DNA from: Oscillospiraceae bacterium
GTDB lineage: Bacteria > Bacillota > Clostridia > Oscillospirales > Acutalibacteraceae
Assembly (NCBI GenBank): GCA_031267335.1
Contig: JAIRZH010000043.1
Location: 1-5,752 of the forward strand
Direction: 5' to 3'
Length of the DNA stretch: 5,752 nt
Shown: positions 1 to 4,984 of the stretch, piece after piece
How the letters are laid out: each line of letters begins with the position of its first letter
How positions within the stretch are numbered: the first letter of the stretch is position 1
Position numbers and translations under genes: made by a program
Notes under the pieces: generated by a model
What the model was told of the DNA's origin: nothing
The model's input: the letters and a program-made list of their open reading frames with translations, nothing else
Database searches by the model: none

Positions 1-104
1 TTGATGATACCTTATTTCGGGTTGCTTGCGGAATTTGGAATTTGCATTTAAACTTCATTTAAAGTTATGACGTTATGTGTTGTTTTGTTCTGATTTCTAT
101 TCAT
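1..104 (-). pseudogene. Possible 5' remnant of a second tandem recombinase gene (tentative)
   Basis: On the minus strand an ATG at 104-102 overlaps the end of the upstream recombinase fragment by 8 bases. It reads 18 codons (MNRNQNKTTHNVITLNEV) to a TAA at 50-48. The same frame then continues MQIPNSASNPK to another TAA. Overlapping tandem recombinase genes are common in Clostridia-type integrative elements, and their N-terminal tails often have this polar, low-complexity look before the catalytic R-V-S motif. The catalytic motif itself would lie beyond the window, so this is only an inference. No independent ribosome site is evident. It could equally be non-coding sequence that happens to be open. 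Confidence 0.22.
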
Positions 105-516
105 GAACAAGTCTATTGACCAAACCATTTATTTGACGAGCTTTTTTGTTTCCCACAACGTTGGTGTCTGCATTGTCAACGATACCTACAAACCGAACGC
201 CCCATTCAGTAAACTTCTCGTGTATGTATCTTTCTACTATTTCCATATCACGAGAAAATCTTGACTGAGATTTGCAAAGAACAATATCAACAAGTCTATT
301 TCTACAATCATCAATCATCCGATTAAATTCAGGTCTATTTCTGTCGCAACCGCCGTAATCGTCATCGCAATAAATCCTATGAATATCCCACCCTTTCATC
401 ACGCAATAATTCACCAGCATCGTTTTCTGGTTTTGGATACTTTCACTGTCGTCAGTCTTATACAGCTTATTTCTATCTTCATCAGATAAACGTGTGTAAA
501 TATCAACTCTCTCCAA
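97..516 (-). CDS. Large serine recombinase, N-terminal catalytic domain only (truncated)
   Basis: This encodes 139 residues of the resolvase/invertase catalytic domain of a phage- or ICE-type large serine recombinase, which cuts and rejoins attachment sites through a serine-DNA intermediate. Visible are the start strand Y-T-R-L-S with the expected nucleophile Ser11, the SIQNQ segment at 25-30, D-x-Y-G-G near 53-56, the SRFSRD active-site arginine motif at 85-90 and the NADT...NKKARQINGLVN segment at 115-134. Family members normally go on from there into the long E helix, the recombinase domain and a zinc ribbon, for about 450-550 residues in all. Here the frame ends RLVHE-stop, so DNA-binding parts are missing and integrase activity is unlikely. 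The TTG start is chosen because GGAGGT lies 6 bases upstream. It may be a broken gene rather than a functional short one. Confidence 0.85.
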   Translation of the reverse strand: MERVDIYTRLSDEDRNKLYKTDDSESIQNQKTMLVNYCVMKGWDIHRIYCDDDYGGCDRNRPEFNRMIDDCRNRLVDIVLCKSQSRFSRDMEIVERYIHEKFTEWGVRFVGIVDNADTNVVGNKKARQINGLVNRLVHE

Positions 517-522
517 CTTTAT

Positions 523-528
523 ACCTCC
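523..528 (-). promoter_or_regulatory. Ribosome binding site GGAGGT of the recombinase
   Basis: GGAGGT on the minus strand stands 6 bases before the TTG at 516-514. This match decides for the unusual TTG start, since no ATG in frame is placed near it. Confidence 0.7.
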
Positions 529-728
529 ATTTTATTTCAATCACTTACGTTCTTGAAACTTCCGTAAGGAATTTTAAAAAATTTCGGTATAACCTTTGCT
601 TACAACAGCCACACTTTTCCTAATGTGACCATTTTAACTATACCTTAATATTCTTTAAAACCCAACACTTTTGAGACTAAATATTAAAGTTGAAAAGATT
701 GCATGCATCAGACAACTAAAGGGAGAGA

Positions 729-809
729 AAATCTTAAAGATTTATATCAAGGCAAAAACCTTAAAAACTTACTAAGGCGAAAAAATCTTAAAGATTTAAT
801 TTTACCTAA
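729..809. repeat. Three tandem 27-bp units with a 15-bp palindromic core
   Basis: Units begin at 729, 756 and 783. The first 15 bases of units 1 and 3 are identical and palindromic (AAATCTT-A-AAGATTT). Unit 2 is a degraded copy (AAACCTTAAAAACTT). The 12-base tails are only loosely alike. Read on the plus strand, the period gives a 9-residue pattern N-L-K-D/N-L, but there is no sign that it is translated. Confidence 0.6.
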
Positions 810-820
810 GTTGCTGTTTT

Positions 821-842
821 CTATTCAATTTTCAAGGCACAT
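821..842 (-). other. Motif resembling the rRNA leader/spacer antitermination segment
   Basis: On the minus strand the segment reads TGTGCCTTGAAAATTGAATAG. This resembles the CTTTGAAAACTGAATAG-type sequence found in Firmicute rRNA leaders and 16S-23S spacers. No 16S, 23S, 5S or tRNA sequence was recognised next to it. It could be a chance match, a fragment of an rRNA spacer, or an antitermination-type leader for minus-strand transcription toward the recombinase. Confidence 0.25.
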
Positions 843-1044
843 ATTAGTTCTAAATACAAGCCAATCAAGCAATCGTAGAATCTAACAATCTAGCAACTTT
901 ATTATTCTACTGATTCTTATCTTTTGCGTACATCTAGCCCTAAATTTAGCAAATTTCTCTACCGACTTTTGCTGCACAAGTTGTATGCAACCTTTTCATA
1001 AAAATCAAGCTGTCTTTGCAAATTACAAATTTTGGATTTTGCTA

Positions 1045-1062
1045 GATAGTGTCGTCAATAAA
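1045..1062 (+). repeat. Left terminal inverted repeat of the IS
   Basis: GATAGTGTCGTCAATAAA. It matches the inverted right end at 17 of 18 positions, the one difference being T versus C at position 6. Preceded by the TA of the presumed target duplication. Confidence 0.85.
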
Positions 1063-1101
1063 ATTATGGTACAATGAAAATAATAAAATATGGGTGGTAA
1101 A

Positions 1102-1857
1102 ATGTATAGACGACACGACATTTCGGATAGAATTTGGCAAATATTAGAACCTCATTTAATGGGTAGAAAGGGCACGAGAGGTGGAAACGCTCAGAATAAC
1201 AGAAGGTTTATAAACGCAATTTTTTGAATTTTGCGAACCGGTGCACCATGGCGAGATTTGCCGGCAGAATATGGAGATTGGAAGAATAACCACAAGCGTT
1301 TTTGCCGTTGGAGAAACAAAGGCGAATGGGAAAGATTGTTGGAATTATTCATAAATGATCCAGATTTCGAATGGCTAATGATTGATGCGTCCCATATCAA
1401 AGTTCATCCACACGCAGCAGGAGCAAAGGGTGGAAACCAAGACATGGAGCGTACAAAAGGGGGCTTGATTCGAAGATACATTTGGCCGTGGATGCGCATG
1501 GTATGCCGGTCAGAATGTTTGTTACATCAGGTACCACTGCGGATTGCAAGTTTGGCAAGAAACTTATAGACGGAATAAACGCTGAGTTTTTACTTGCGGA
1601 TAAAGGATATGACACTGACGAAATAGTGAAATTTGCCCAAAAATCAAACATAAAAATTATTATTCCACCAAAGAAAAATCGCAAAATCCAACGAAATTAT
1701 GATAAATATCTGTATAAATTACGTCATCTTGTTGAAAATGCTTTTTTACATCTTAAAGCTTTGGAGAGGAATAGCTACTCGCTACGCTAAAAACACAGCT
1801 TCTTTTCTTGTTGCGGTTCATATACGATGCATCGCTATTTGGGCTAATATTTATTGA
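1102..1857 (+). pseudogene. IS5-family (IS427-like) transposase, interrupted
   Basis: This is a DDE transposase. Translation from the ATG at 1102 (GGGTGG 4 bases upstream) begins MYRRHDISDRIWQ. It meets an in-frame TGA at 1225-1227, exactly where the family has Trp in F-W-I-L-R-T-G-A-P-W-R-D-L-P, and resumes to the MIDASH motif (first Asp). At the G5 run 1459-1463 the coding sense moves to the -1 frame (T-K-G-G then L-D-S-K-I-H-L-A-V-D-A). The other catalytic residues follow in LADKGYD and LVENAF. A -1 change here is often programmed in this group. Near 1757-1762 the sense moves again, by +1, into WRGIATRYAKNTASF, ending at TGA 1855-1857. That second shift and the TGA look like decay. A possible -10 (TACAAT, 1070-1075) has no clear -35. 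Confidence 0.85.
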
Positions 1858-1867
1858 CGACGCTATC
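1850..1867 (-). repeat. Right terminal inverted repeat of the IS
   Basis: TTTATTGACGACGCTATC on the plus strand, followed by TA at 1868-1869. It contains both the stop codon of the transposase reading frame (1855-1857) and the TTG that opens the downstream phage regulator frame (1854-1856). Confidence 0.85.
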
Positions 1868-2246
1868 TAAAAAGGAACTTTCGCAGCTTTATTATTTAAA
1901 AAAAGAAAATGCTGAATTACACCGCAGAATTATTGAGTTAGAAACCTTGGCAACTAATGGTACATCAAGAATTACAGGATTGCCACACTCAAAAGAAATC
2001 AGCGACAAAGTCGGGAAAAATTCAGCTAAAATTGTGGATTTGAAAAATCTTTTAGAAAACAATCAAAAACAGTGTTTAGACGAATTAATTAAATTGGATA
2101 AGTATATTCAAAGCATTGATGATTCGTTCATTCGTCAAATTATAGTCTATCGATTTATAAATAATTTTGGATGGGAAAAGATTGCATGGAATATGGGCGG
2201 CAATAATACAGCCGAGGGTATGAGAAAAAAGCTTTTCGTTATCTGA
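1854..2246 (+). CDS. ArpU/DUF1492-like phage transcription regulator, end frameshifted
   Basis: This 130-codon frame resembles small phage late regulators with a sigma region 4-like helix-turn-helix. Visible are the typical opening KKELSQLYYL (residues 6-15), a charged coiled-coil-like stretch at 15-80, and the conserved block I-D-D-S-F-I-R-Q-I-I...Y-R-F-I-N...W-E-K-I-A...G-G-N-N-T-A-E-G-M-R-K-K at 88-126. Family proteins end A-F-R-Y-L-K-K-E. Here that ending lies in the -1 frame (GCT at 2231 to TAA at 2255-2257) directly after A AAA AAG, so the zero frame stops early at TGA 2244-2246 after LFVI. The TTG start lies in the IS terminal repeat with no clear ribosome site. The original start was probably removed by the insertion, perhaps TTG at 1032 joined across the IS (M-D-F-A-K-K-E-L). 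Such genes normally sit just upstream of the HNH/terminase genes, matching the HNH relic at 4985. Confidence 0.7.
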   Translation: MTTLSKKELSQLYYLKKENAELHRRIIELETLATNGTSRITGLPHSKEISDKVGKNSAKIVDLKNLLENNQKQCLDELIKLDKYIQSIDDSFIRQIIVYRFINNFGWEKIAWNMGGNNTAEGMRKKLFVI

Positions 2247-2263
2247 AAAAAGAGTAATAATTT

Positions 2264-2288
2264 ATCCCGGAGTTATTTGCTCTGGGAT
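2264..2288. terminator. Hairpin between convergent genes, possible shared terminator
   Basis: The arms ATCCCGGAG (2264-2272) and CTCTGGGAT (2280-2288) form a 9-bp stem with one G-U pair and a 7-base loop. It sits between the plus-strand regulator (frame end 2257) and the minus-strand metallopeptidase (end 2309). A TTTTTT tract follows on the minus-strand reading after about 12 bases, and a T run on the plus strand after about 15. The U tracts are not adjacent, so efficiency is uncertain. Confidence 0.5.
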
Positions 2289-2308
2289 TCCTAATCTTAA
2301 CAATTTTT

Positions 2309-3451
2309 TTAAAATCTCAAATCATGTGCGAACAATTCATTTAAATAATCTCTCATTGCAAGGCCGATAGAATTAGGATTTTTACAGCACTTCATGTGTG
2401 CAAAAGCTTCAGCCCACCATTCAAATTCGTCAGTTTCTCCGTAACCACTTATTTTTCTAGTTGTACCACCATATTTTTCCATCGCAATCCTGATAACATC
2501 CTCTTTCATTTCTACAGCACTTTTACTGTAACCATTCGTTTCTTTTATTAAAAATTGAAGTACATGACCCATTTCGTGTGTAATCCAAGATTCTACTATC
2601 TGATTAAGTTCTATTGGCGGGTGATAACCTGAATTTATAGACTGTTTACCCTTAATAAGACTTATTTTAAAAAGCGGTGCATAGAGCTCGTTAAAAGTTA
2701 TTCCACTTAGCCCACCTGCACCCACGTGCTTGATTCTTTGTAATCCACTAAAAGATTCATTTATTCTAAAACTAAAAGTTTCATTTCTATTTCTTCTGTT
2801 TTGTATCAGTGCTTGTGTGAAAATAGGATATTTTTTAAAAATATTATTTAATTTTAATAATAAAAGCAAAAATGATCTTGGATTCATCTTTTTTATAAAT
2901 GCATCATCAACTCTAAAAATATTTCGGTCACGATTTTTAAATATTTCAATTTGATTATTAAGTTCTATTTTTACTTGTTTATCCGACATATTATCAATTG
3001 CTGTTGTTACATCTCTTAAATAAAATTCGCCCGCAACTTTACCGCCAAGCGCAATTGTACCAACTCCTAAAATAGTTGCGCCGATACCTATGCCAACCTT
3101 TGACAGAGTTGGGTGCTCTTTATAAAACTCTTTGGCTTCAGATTTTATTTTGTGGGTGGCAGATGAGGCTTTATTTTTAATGCTATCAACTAATCCTGCC
3201 GAAGCACTTGGAACATTTGTTATCATTATTCCTGCCATAACAAAAGCAAGAGAATCAGCTAAATTTCTAATGTTTTTATCACCTCCTGCAATTAATTCGA
3301 GGTCTTTTTCATTTAATGTTTCAAAGTCAAAATCTTCTAACTCTTGCTCGGATTCTGCAAACGTTCTTAAAACAAAACTACTTTCGCTATATGCCAAAGT
3401 TCCCTCAGCAGAAGATTCAAATACTTCTGTTAAATTTTCTTTTGTTAACAT
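2309..3451 (-). CDS. Exported zincin-like metallopeptidase effector with double-glycine leader
   Basis: I know no named homologue. The 380-residue product begins with an acidic leader ending L46-N-E-K-D-L-E-L-I-A-G-G57. L, L, I and GG sit at -12, -7, -4 and -2/-1, as in leaders cut by C39-peptidase ABC exporters. Next come a hydrophobic stretch with an A-S-A motif (63-85), a charged linker (86-115), a second hydrophobic segment (117-141), then F143-x-x-R146-x-V148. The C-terminal part carries H292-E-M-G-H296 (zinc ligands and catalytic Glu) and E-W-W-A-E348-A-F-A, a plausible third-ligand motif of gluzincin type, similar in style to metallopeptidase domains of polymorphic toxins. The ATG has AAGGAGG 5 bases upstream. 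It lies 12 bases after the hydrolase gene and is surely co-transcribed with it. Substrate unknown. Frame intact. Confidence 0.75.
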   Translation of the reverse strand: MLTKENLTEVFESSAEGTLAYSESSFVLRTFAESEQELEDFDFETLNEKDLELIAGGDKNIRNLADSLAFVMAGIMITNVPSASAGLVDSIKNKASSATHKIKSEAKEFYKEHPTLSKVGIGIGATILGVGTIALGGKVAGEFYLRDVTTAIDNMSDKQVKIELNNQIEIFKNRDRNIFRVDDAFIKKMNPRSFLLLLLKLNNIFKKYPIFTQALIQNRRNRNETFSFRINESFSGLQRIKHVGAGGLSGITFNELYAPLFKISLIKGKQSINSGYHPPIELNQIVESWITHEMGHVLQFLIKETNGYSKSAVEMKEDVIRIAMEKYGGTTRKISGYGETDEFEWWAEAFAHMKCCKNPNSIGLAMRDYLNELFAHDLRF

Positions 3452-3456
3452 AATAT

Positions 3457-3463
3457 CCTCCTT
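3457..3463 (-). promoter_or_regulatory. Ribosome binding site AAGGAGG of the metallopeptidase gene
   Basis: AAGGAGG begins directly after the TAG stop of the upstream hydrolase gene (3466-3464) and lies 5 bases before the ATG at 3451-3449. The two genes are thus closely linked in one message with a strong internal site for the second. Confidence 0.85.
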
Positions 3464-4708
3464 CTATCTAACATTTGGAATATCAAAGTTTTCTATTGGT
3501 GCGCCGCCGTTTTTCATATGACCTTCATTTCCCGAATGAACTTTTAGATTTTTAAATCCTGTTTCCCTTGCAAAATCGCTTAACTTAGTTTGATTTAATC
3601 TTAAACCATCTAACGAATCCCCAGCACAAACAGCAAAAGGAATGCTTGAATCATTTTTGAATAATCTTTTCAATTCTTTTTCACAATCAAATTGGTCAGC
3701 AAATAAATATCCTCCAAGTGTTACTAAAAGTCTTATGGCAGGATTTCTATTTTTTAAACAGTCATATGCTGCATTACTTACATTTTTTATAGAACTTTGA
3801 AGAATTAATCCTCCTAGCTTGTTTTGTCCTTGTGAAACATTAGCCGCAACGTGAGCCGCTGCCGCTCCGCCTAAAGAATATCCATGAAGAATTATATTAG
3901 ATTTTCTTATTCTCAAATTTCTTTCAATATAATTATAAATCTCTTGTGCATCAGAGTATATTCCACTTTGTCTTATTTTACCGCTAGCTATTGCTTCACC
4001 GCTTGAACCAAAACCACTATAATCCACACCAACTACCGAAGCACCTCTGCGAATATACTCTACAACAGCATTTTTTACTTGCTCGGCGTTTGGGCTACCG
4101 CTCCCCGAATAAAATATTACATATTTGCCCGATAACGCTCCTACTCCATTGCCACTGTAAATAAATCCCCTTAATTTATTGTTGATGTTTACAGGTTCCG
4201 ACCTTATATTGCTTGGTAATTCGCTTACGCTATAACCATTTCCTCTTAGGTTTGTGTCACCAATTACGTGCCTTTGGAAAAAATTGTCTGAATTTTTATA
4301 AATAAAAGCCGAAGCTATAGCAGCAGTCGCGGCTAACGCTGTTGTTTCTACTATAAGAGTATTTTTTACAGTTTTAGGATTATCTGAAACCCGATTTTTT
4401 AAATCATCATATTTATTGGAAACAGTTGAACTTATTTTTGAAAAAACTCCTGATTTTGAGTTTGTTTCTGCACTTACAAAACCGTTATTAAAAGTAATAG
4501 ATGAAAGAGAAATAAGCGAAGCAAGAAGTTTTGAGGTTAAAGGACTTTTTTTACCAGCAACATTTAATGAATCTTCTTCACTTAAATTATCTACTAATTT
4601 CTTCGGACAAACATACATTTCATCCAAATCATTTAATTTGCAAAAATTTTCAAATTCTTTTGAATGTAAAGCTAAAGACTGTAATAGTTGTAATTGATTC
4701 TCAATCAT
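3464..4708 (-). CDS. Exported alpha/beta hydrolase effector with leader-type N-terminus
   Basis: The 414-residue product has an alpha/beta-hydrolase core, the fold of serine esterases, lipases and peptidases. It shows the likely oxyanion loop S-G-S-G at 201-204, V-D-Y-S-G-F-G-S-S-G at 228-237, nucleophile elbow H-G-Y-S278-L-G-G, candidate acid D364 (C-A-G-D-S-L-D) and candidate His397 (N-E-G-H-M). The N-terminus mirrors the neighbour: a Nif11/double-glycine-like leader ending L42-S-E-E-D-S-L-N-V-A-G-K53, with Lys at the -1 place; a KK...hydrophobic...V-S-A stretch (53-80); a charged linker (81-117); a second hydrophobic segment (118-137); and F143-x-x-R146-x-V148. It contains no tryptophan. 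The ATG has GAGGT 5 bases upstream, and it is first gene of the pair behind a good promoter. Substrate unknown: lipid, ester or peptide are all open. Confidence 0.8.
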   Translation of the reverse strand: MIENQLQLLQSLALHSKEFENFCKLNDLDEMYVCPKKLVDNLSEEDSLNVAGKKSPLTSKLLASLISLSSITFNNGFVSAETNSKSGVFSKISSTVSNKYDDLKNRVSDNPKTVKNTLIVETTALAATAAIASAFIYKNSDNFFQRHVIGDTNLRGNGYSVSELPSNIRSEPVNINNKLRGFIYSGNGVGALSGKYVIFYSGSGSPNAEQVKNAVVEYIRRGASVVGVDYSGFGSSGEAIASGKIRQSGIYSDAQEIYNYIERNLRIRKSNIILHGYSLGGAAAAHVAANVSQGQNKLGGLILQSSIKNVSNAAYDCLKNRNPAIRLLVTLGGYLFADQFDCEKELKRLFKNDSSIPFAVCAGDSLDGLRLNQTKLSDFARETGFKNLKVHSGNEGHMKNGGAPIENFDIPNVR

Positions 4709-4713
4709 TATTT

Positions 4714-4718
4714 ACCTC
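4714..4718 (-). promoter_or_regulatory. Ribosome binding site GAGGT of the hydrolase gene
   Basis: GAGGT on the minus strand stands 5 bases before the ATG at 4708-4706 and supports this start. Confidence 0.75.
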
Positions 4719-4750
4719 AATTAATTTAGTAAATCTTTTATGCTGTTTCT

Positions 4751-4779
4751 ATTATAGCATGCTTTGAATGAAATTTGAA
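4751..4779 (-). promoter_or_regulatory. Sigma-A-type promoter of the effector pair
   Basis: On the minus strand TTCAAA (4779-4774, 4 of 6 matches to TTGACA) and a perfect TATAAT (4756-4751) are separated by 17 bases, the ideal spacing. The -10 lies 42 bases before the hydrolase ATG, giving a short leader of roughly 35 bases. A (TA)11 tract begins 7 bases upstream of the -35. This gives the effector genes their own expression, independent of the opposite-strand phage genes. Confidence 0.75.
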
Positions 4780-4786
4780 GCCCTGA

Positions 4787-4808
4787 TATATATATATATA
4801 TATATATA
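4787..4808. repeat. (TA)11 dinucleotide tract upstream of the effector promoter
   Basis: Eleven uninterrupted TA units, 7 bases upstream of the -35 element of the effector promoter, in the place of an UP element or activator site. Such tracts can change length by strand slippage. Confidence 0.9.
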
Positions 4809-4812
4809 ATTT

Positions 4813-4849
4813 TAGATAATCTAGTTTTAAATTAGTACGTTGTGCACAA
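4813..4849. promoter_or_regulatory. Two small palindromes, possible operators
   Basis: TAGAT-A-ATCTA at 4813-4823 and the perfect 10-base palindrome TTGTGCACAA at 4840-4849 lie in the 276-bp gap between the divergent effector promoter and the HNH gene. Both are plausible binding sites for a dimeric regulator, but in AT-rich DNA such short palindromes also arise by chance. Confidence 0.3.
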
Positions 4850-4887
4850 ATACAAAAACATAGTTTATATAAAAGACTTTTTAAAAA

Positions 4888-4921
4888 TTGTCCCGTTTTG
4901 TCCGTTTTTATGTGTTAAAAT
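4888..4921 (+). promoter_or_regulatory. Candidate phage late promoter with TTGTCC direct repeats
   Basis: TTGTCC occurs at 4888-4893 and 4898-4903, exactly 10 bases (one helical turn) apart, each followed by a G-T-rich run (CGTTT and GTTTT). A -10-like TAAAAT lies at 4916-4921. The spacing from either copy to the -10 (22 or 12 bases) does not fit the ordinary sigma-A promoter, which would suit a promoter served by a dedicated factor such as the ArpU/DUF1492-like protein. That link is inference. Confidence 0.4.
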
Positions 4922-4937
4922 GGTAATATGAGAAGTT

Positions 4938-4961
4938 ATACTGCTTGAAAAATAGCAGTAT
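4938..4961 (+). other. Short hairpin in the HNH leader
   Basis: The arms ATACTGC (4938-4944) and GCAGTAT (4955-4961) form a 7-bp stem with a 10-base A-rich loop, followed by TTCTTT. It lies between the candidate late promoter and the HNH gene. It could be a weak terminator, an attenuator or an RNA-stability element. The T-run is short and interrupted. Confidence 0.35.
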
Positions 4962-4984
4962 TTCTTTATGTTCAAAATTAGGAA

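Larger units (their letters stand above)
517..1044. other. 528-bp AT-rich region without a convincing gene
   Basis: No open frame here has a ribosome site or recognisable product. The region contains a 27-bp triple repeat (729-809), a short rRNA-spacer-like motif on the minus strand (821-842), and a 6-bp inverted repeat CTTACG/CGTAAG at 544-549 and 563-568, just upstream of the recombinase. A 60-codon open frame at 703-885 arises from the repeat and has no Shine-Dalgarno sequence. The right edge is the insertion point of the IS element, so the last bases may once have belonged to the leader or first codons of the regulator gene that now begins at 1854. Confidence 0.6.
1045..1867 (+). mobile_element. 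Complete IS5-family (IS427-like) insertion sequence, 823 bp
   Basis: The element is bounded by 18-bp terminal inverted repeats that differ at one base and is flanked on both sides by TA (1043-1044 and 1868-1869), fitting a 2-bp target duplication. It holds one transposase gene that fills almost its whole length and terminates inside the right repeat. Size, gene layout and the MIDASH / LADKGYD / LVENAF motifs fit the IS427-type group, in which the transposase is often split into two frames. An internal stop and a second frame change make this copy probably inactive on its own. It lies between the recombinase side of the element and the phage regulator at 1854. Confidence 0.85.

Noticed and set aside
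729..809. CRISPR array
   Set aside because: The 27-bp units are contiguous with no unique spacers between conserved repeats, and no cas gene is present.
703..885. 60-codon plus-strand open frame with a 9-residue N-L-K repeat
   Set aside because: No ribosome site. The repeat pattern follows from the 27-bp DNA repeats and the later half is ordinary AT-rich sequence.
880..1044. tRNA or other structured RNA gene next to the rRNA-like motif
   Set aside because: I found no cloverleaf, no TTCGA-type T-loop and no 5S or 23S end sequence on either strand.
1191..1684. Minus-strand open frames inside the IS
   Set aside because: They are mirror frames of the transposase, have no ribosome sites and match nothing recognisable.
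2730..3521. Plus-strand open frames across the metallopeptidase gene
   Set aside because: They are antisense to a gene with clear motifs and a strong ribosome site. Their hydrophobic or Ser-rich make-up reflects the complementary strand.
3464..4708. Hydrolase as a cytosolic housekeeping esterase
   Set aside because: The ~150-residue N-terminal leader and hydrophobic module, shared with the neighbour, is not part of ordinary esterases.
4416..4767. Plus-strand open frames over the 5' part of the hydrolase gene
   Set aside because: They are antisense to the leader and linker coding region and have no Shine-Dalgarno sequence or known motif.
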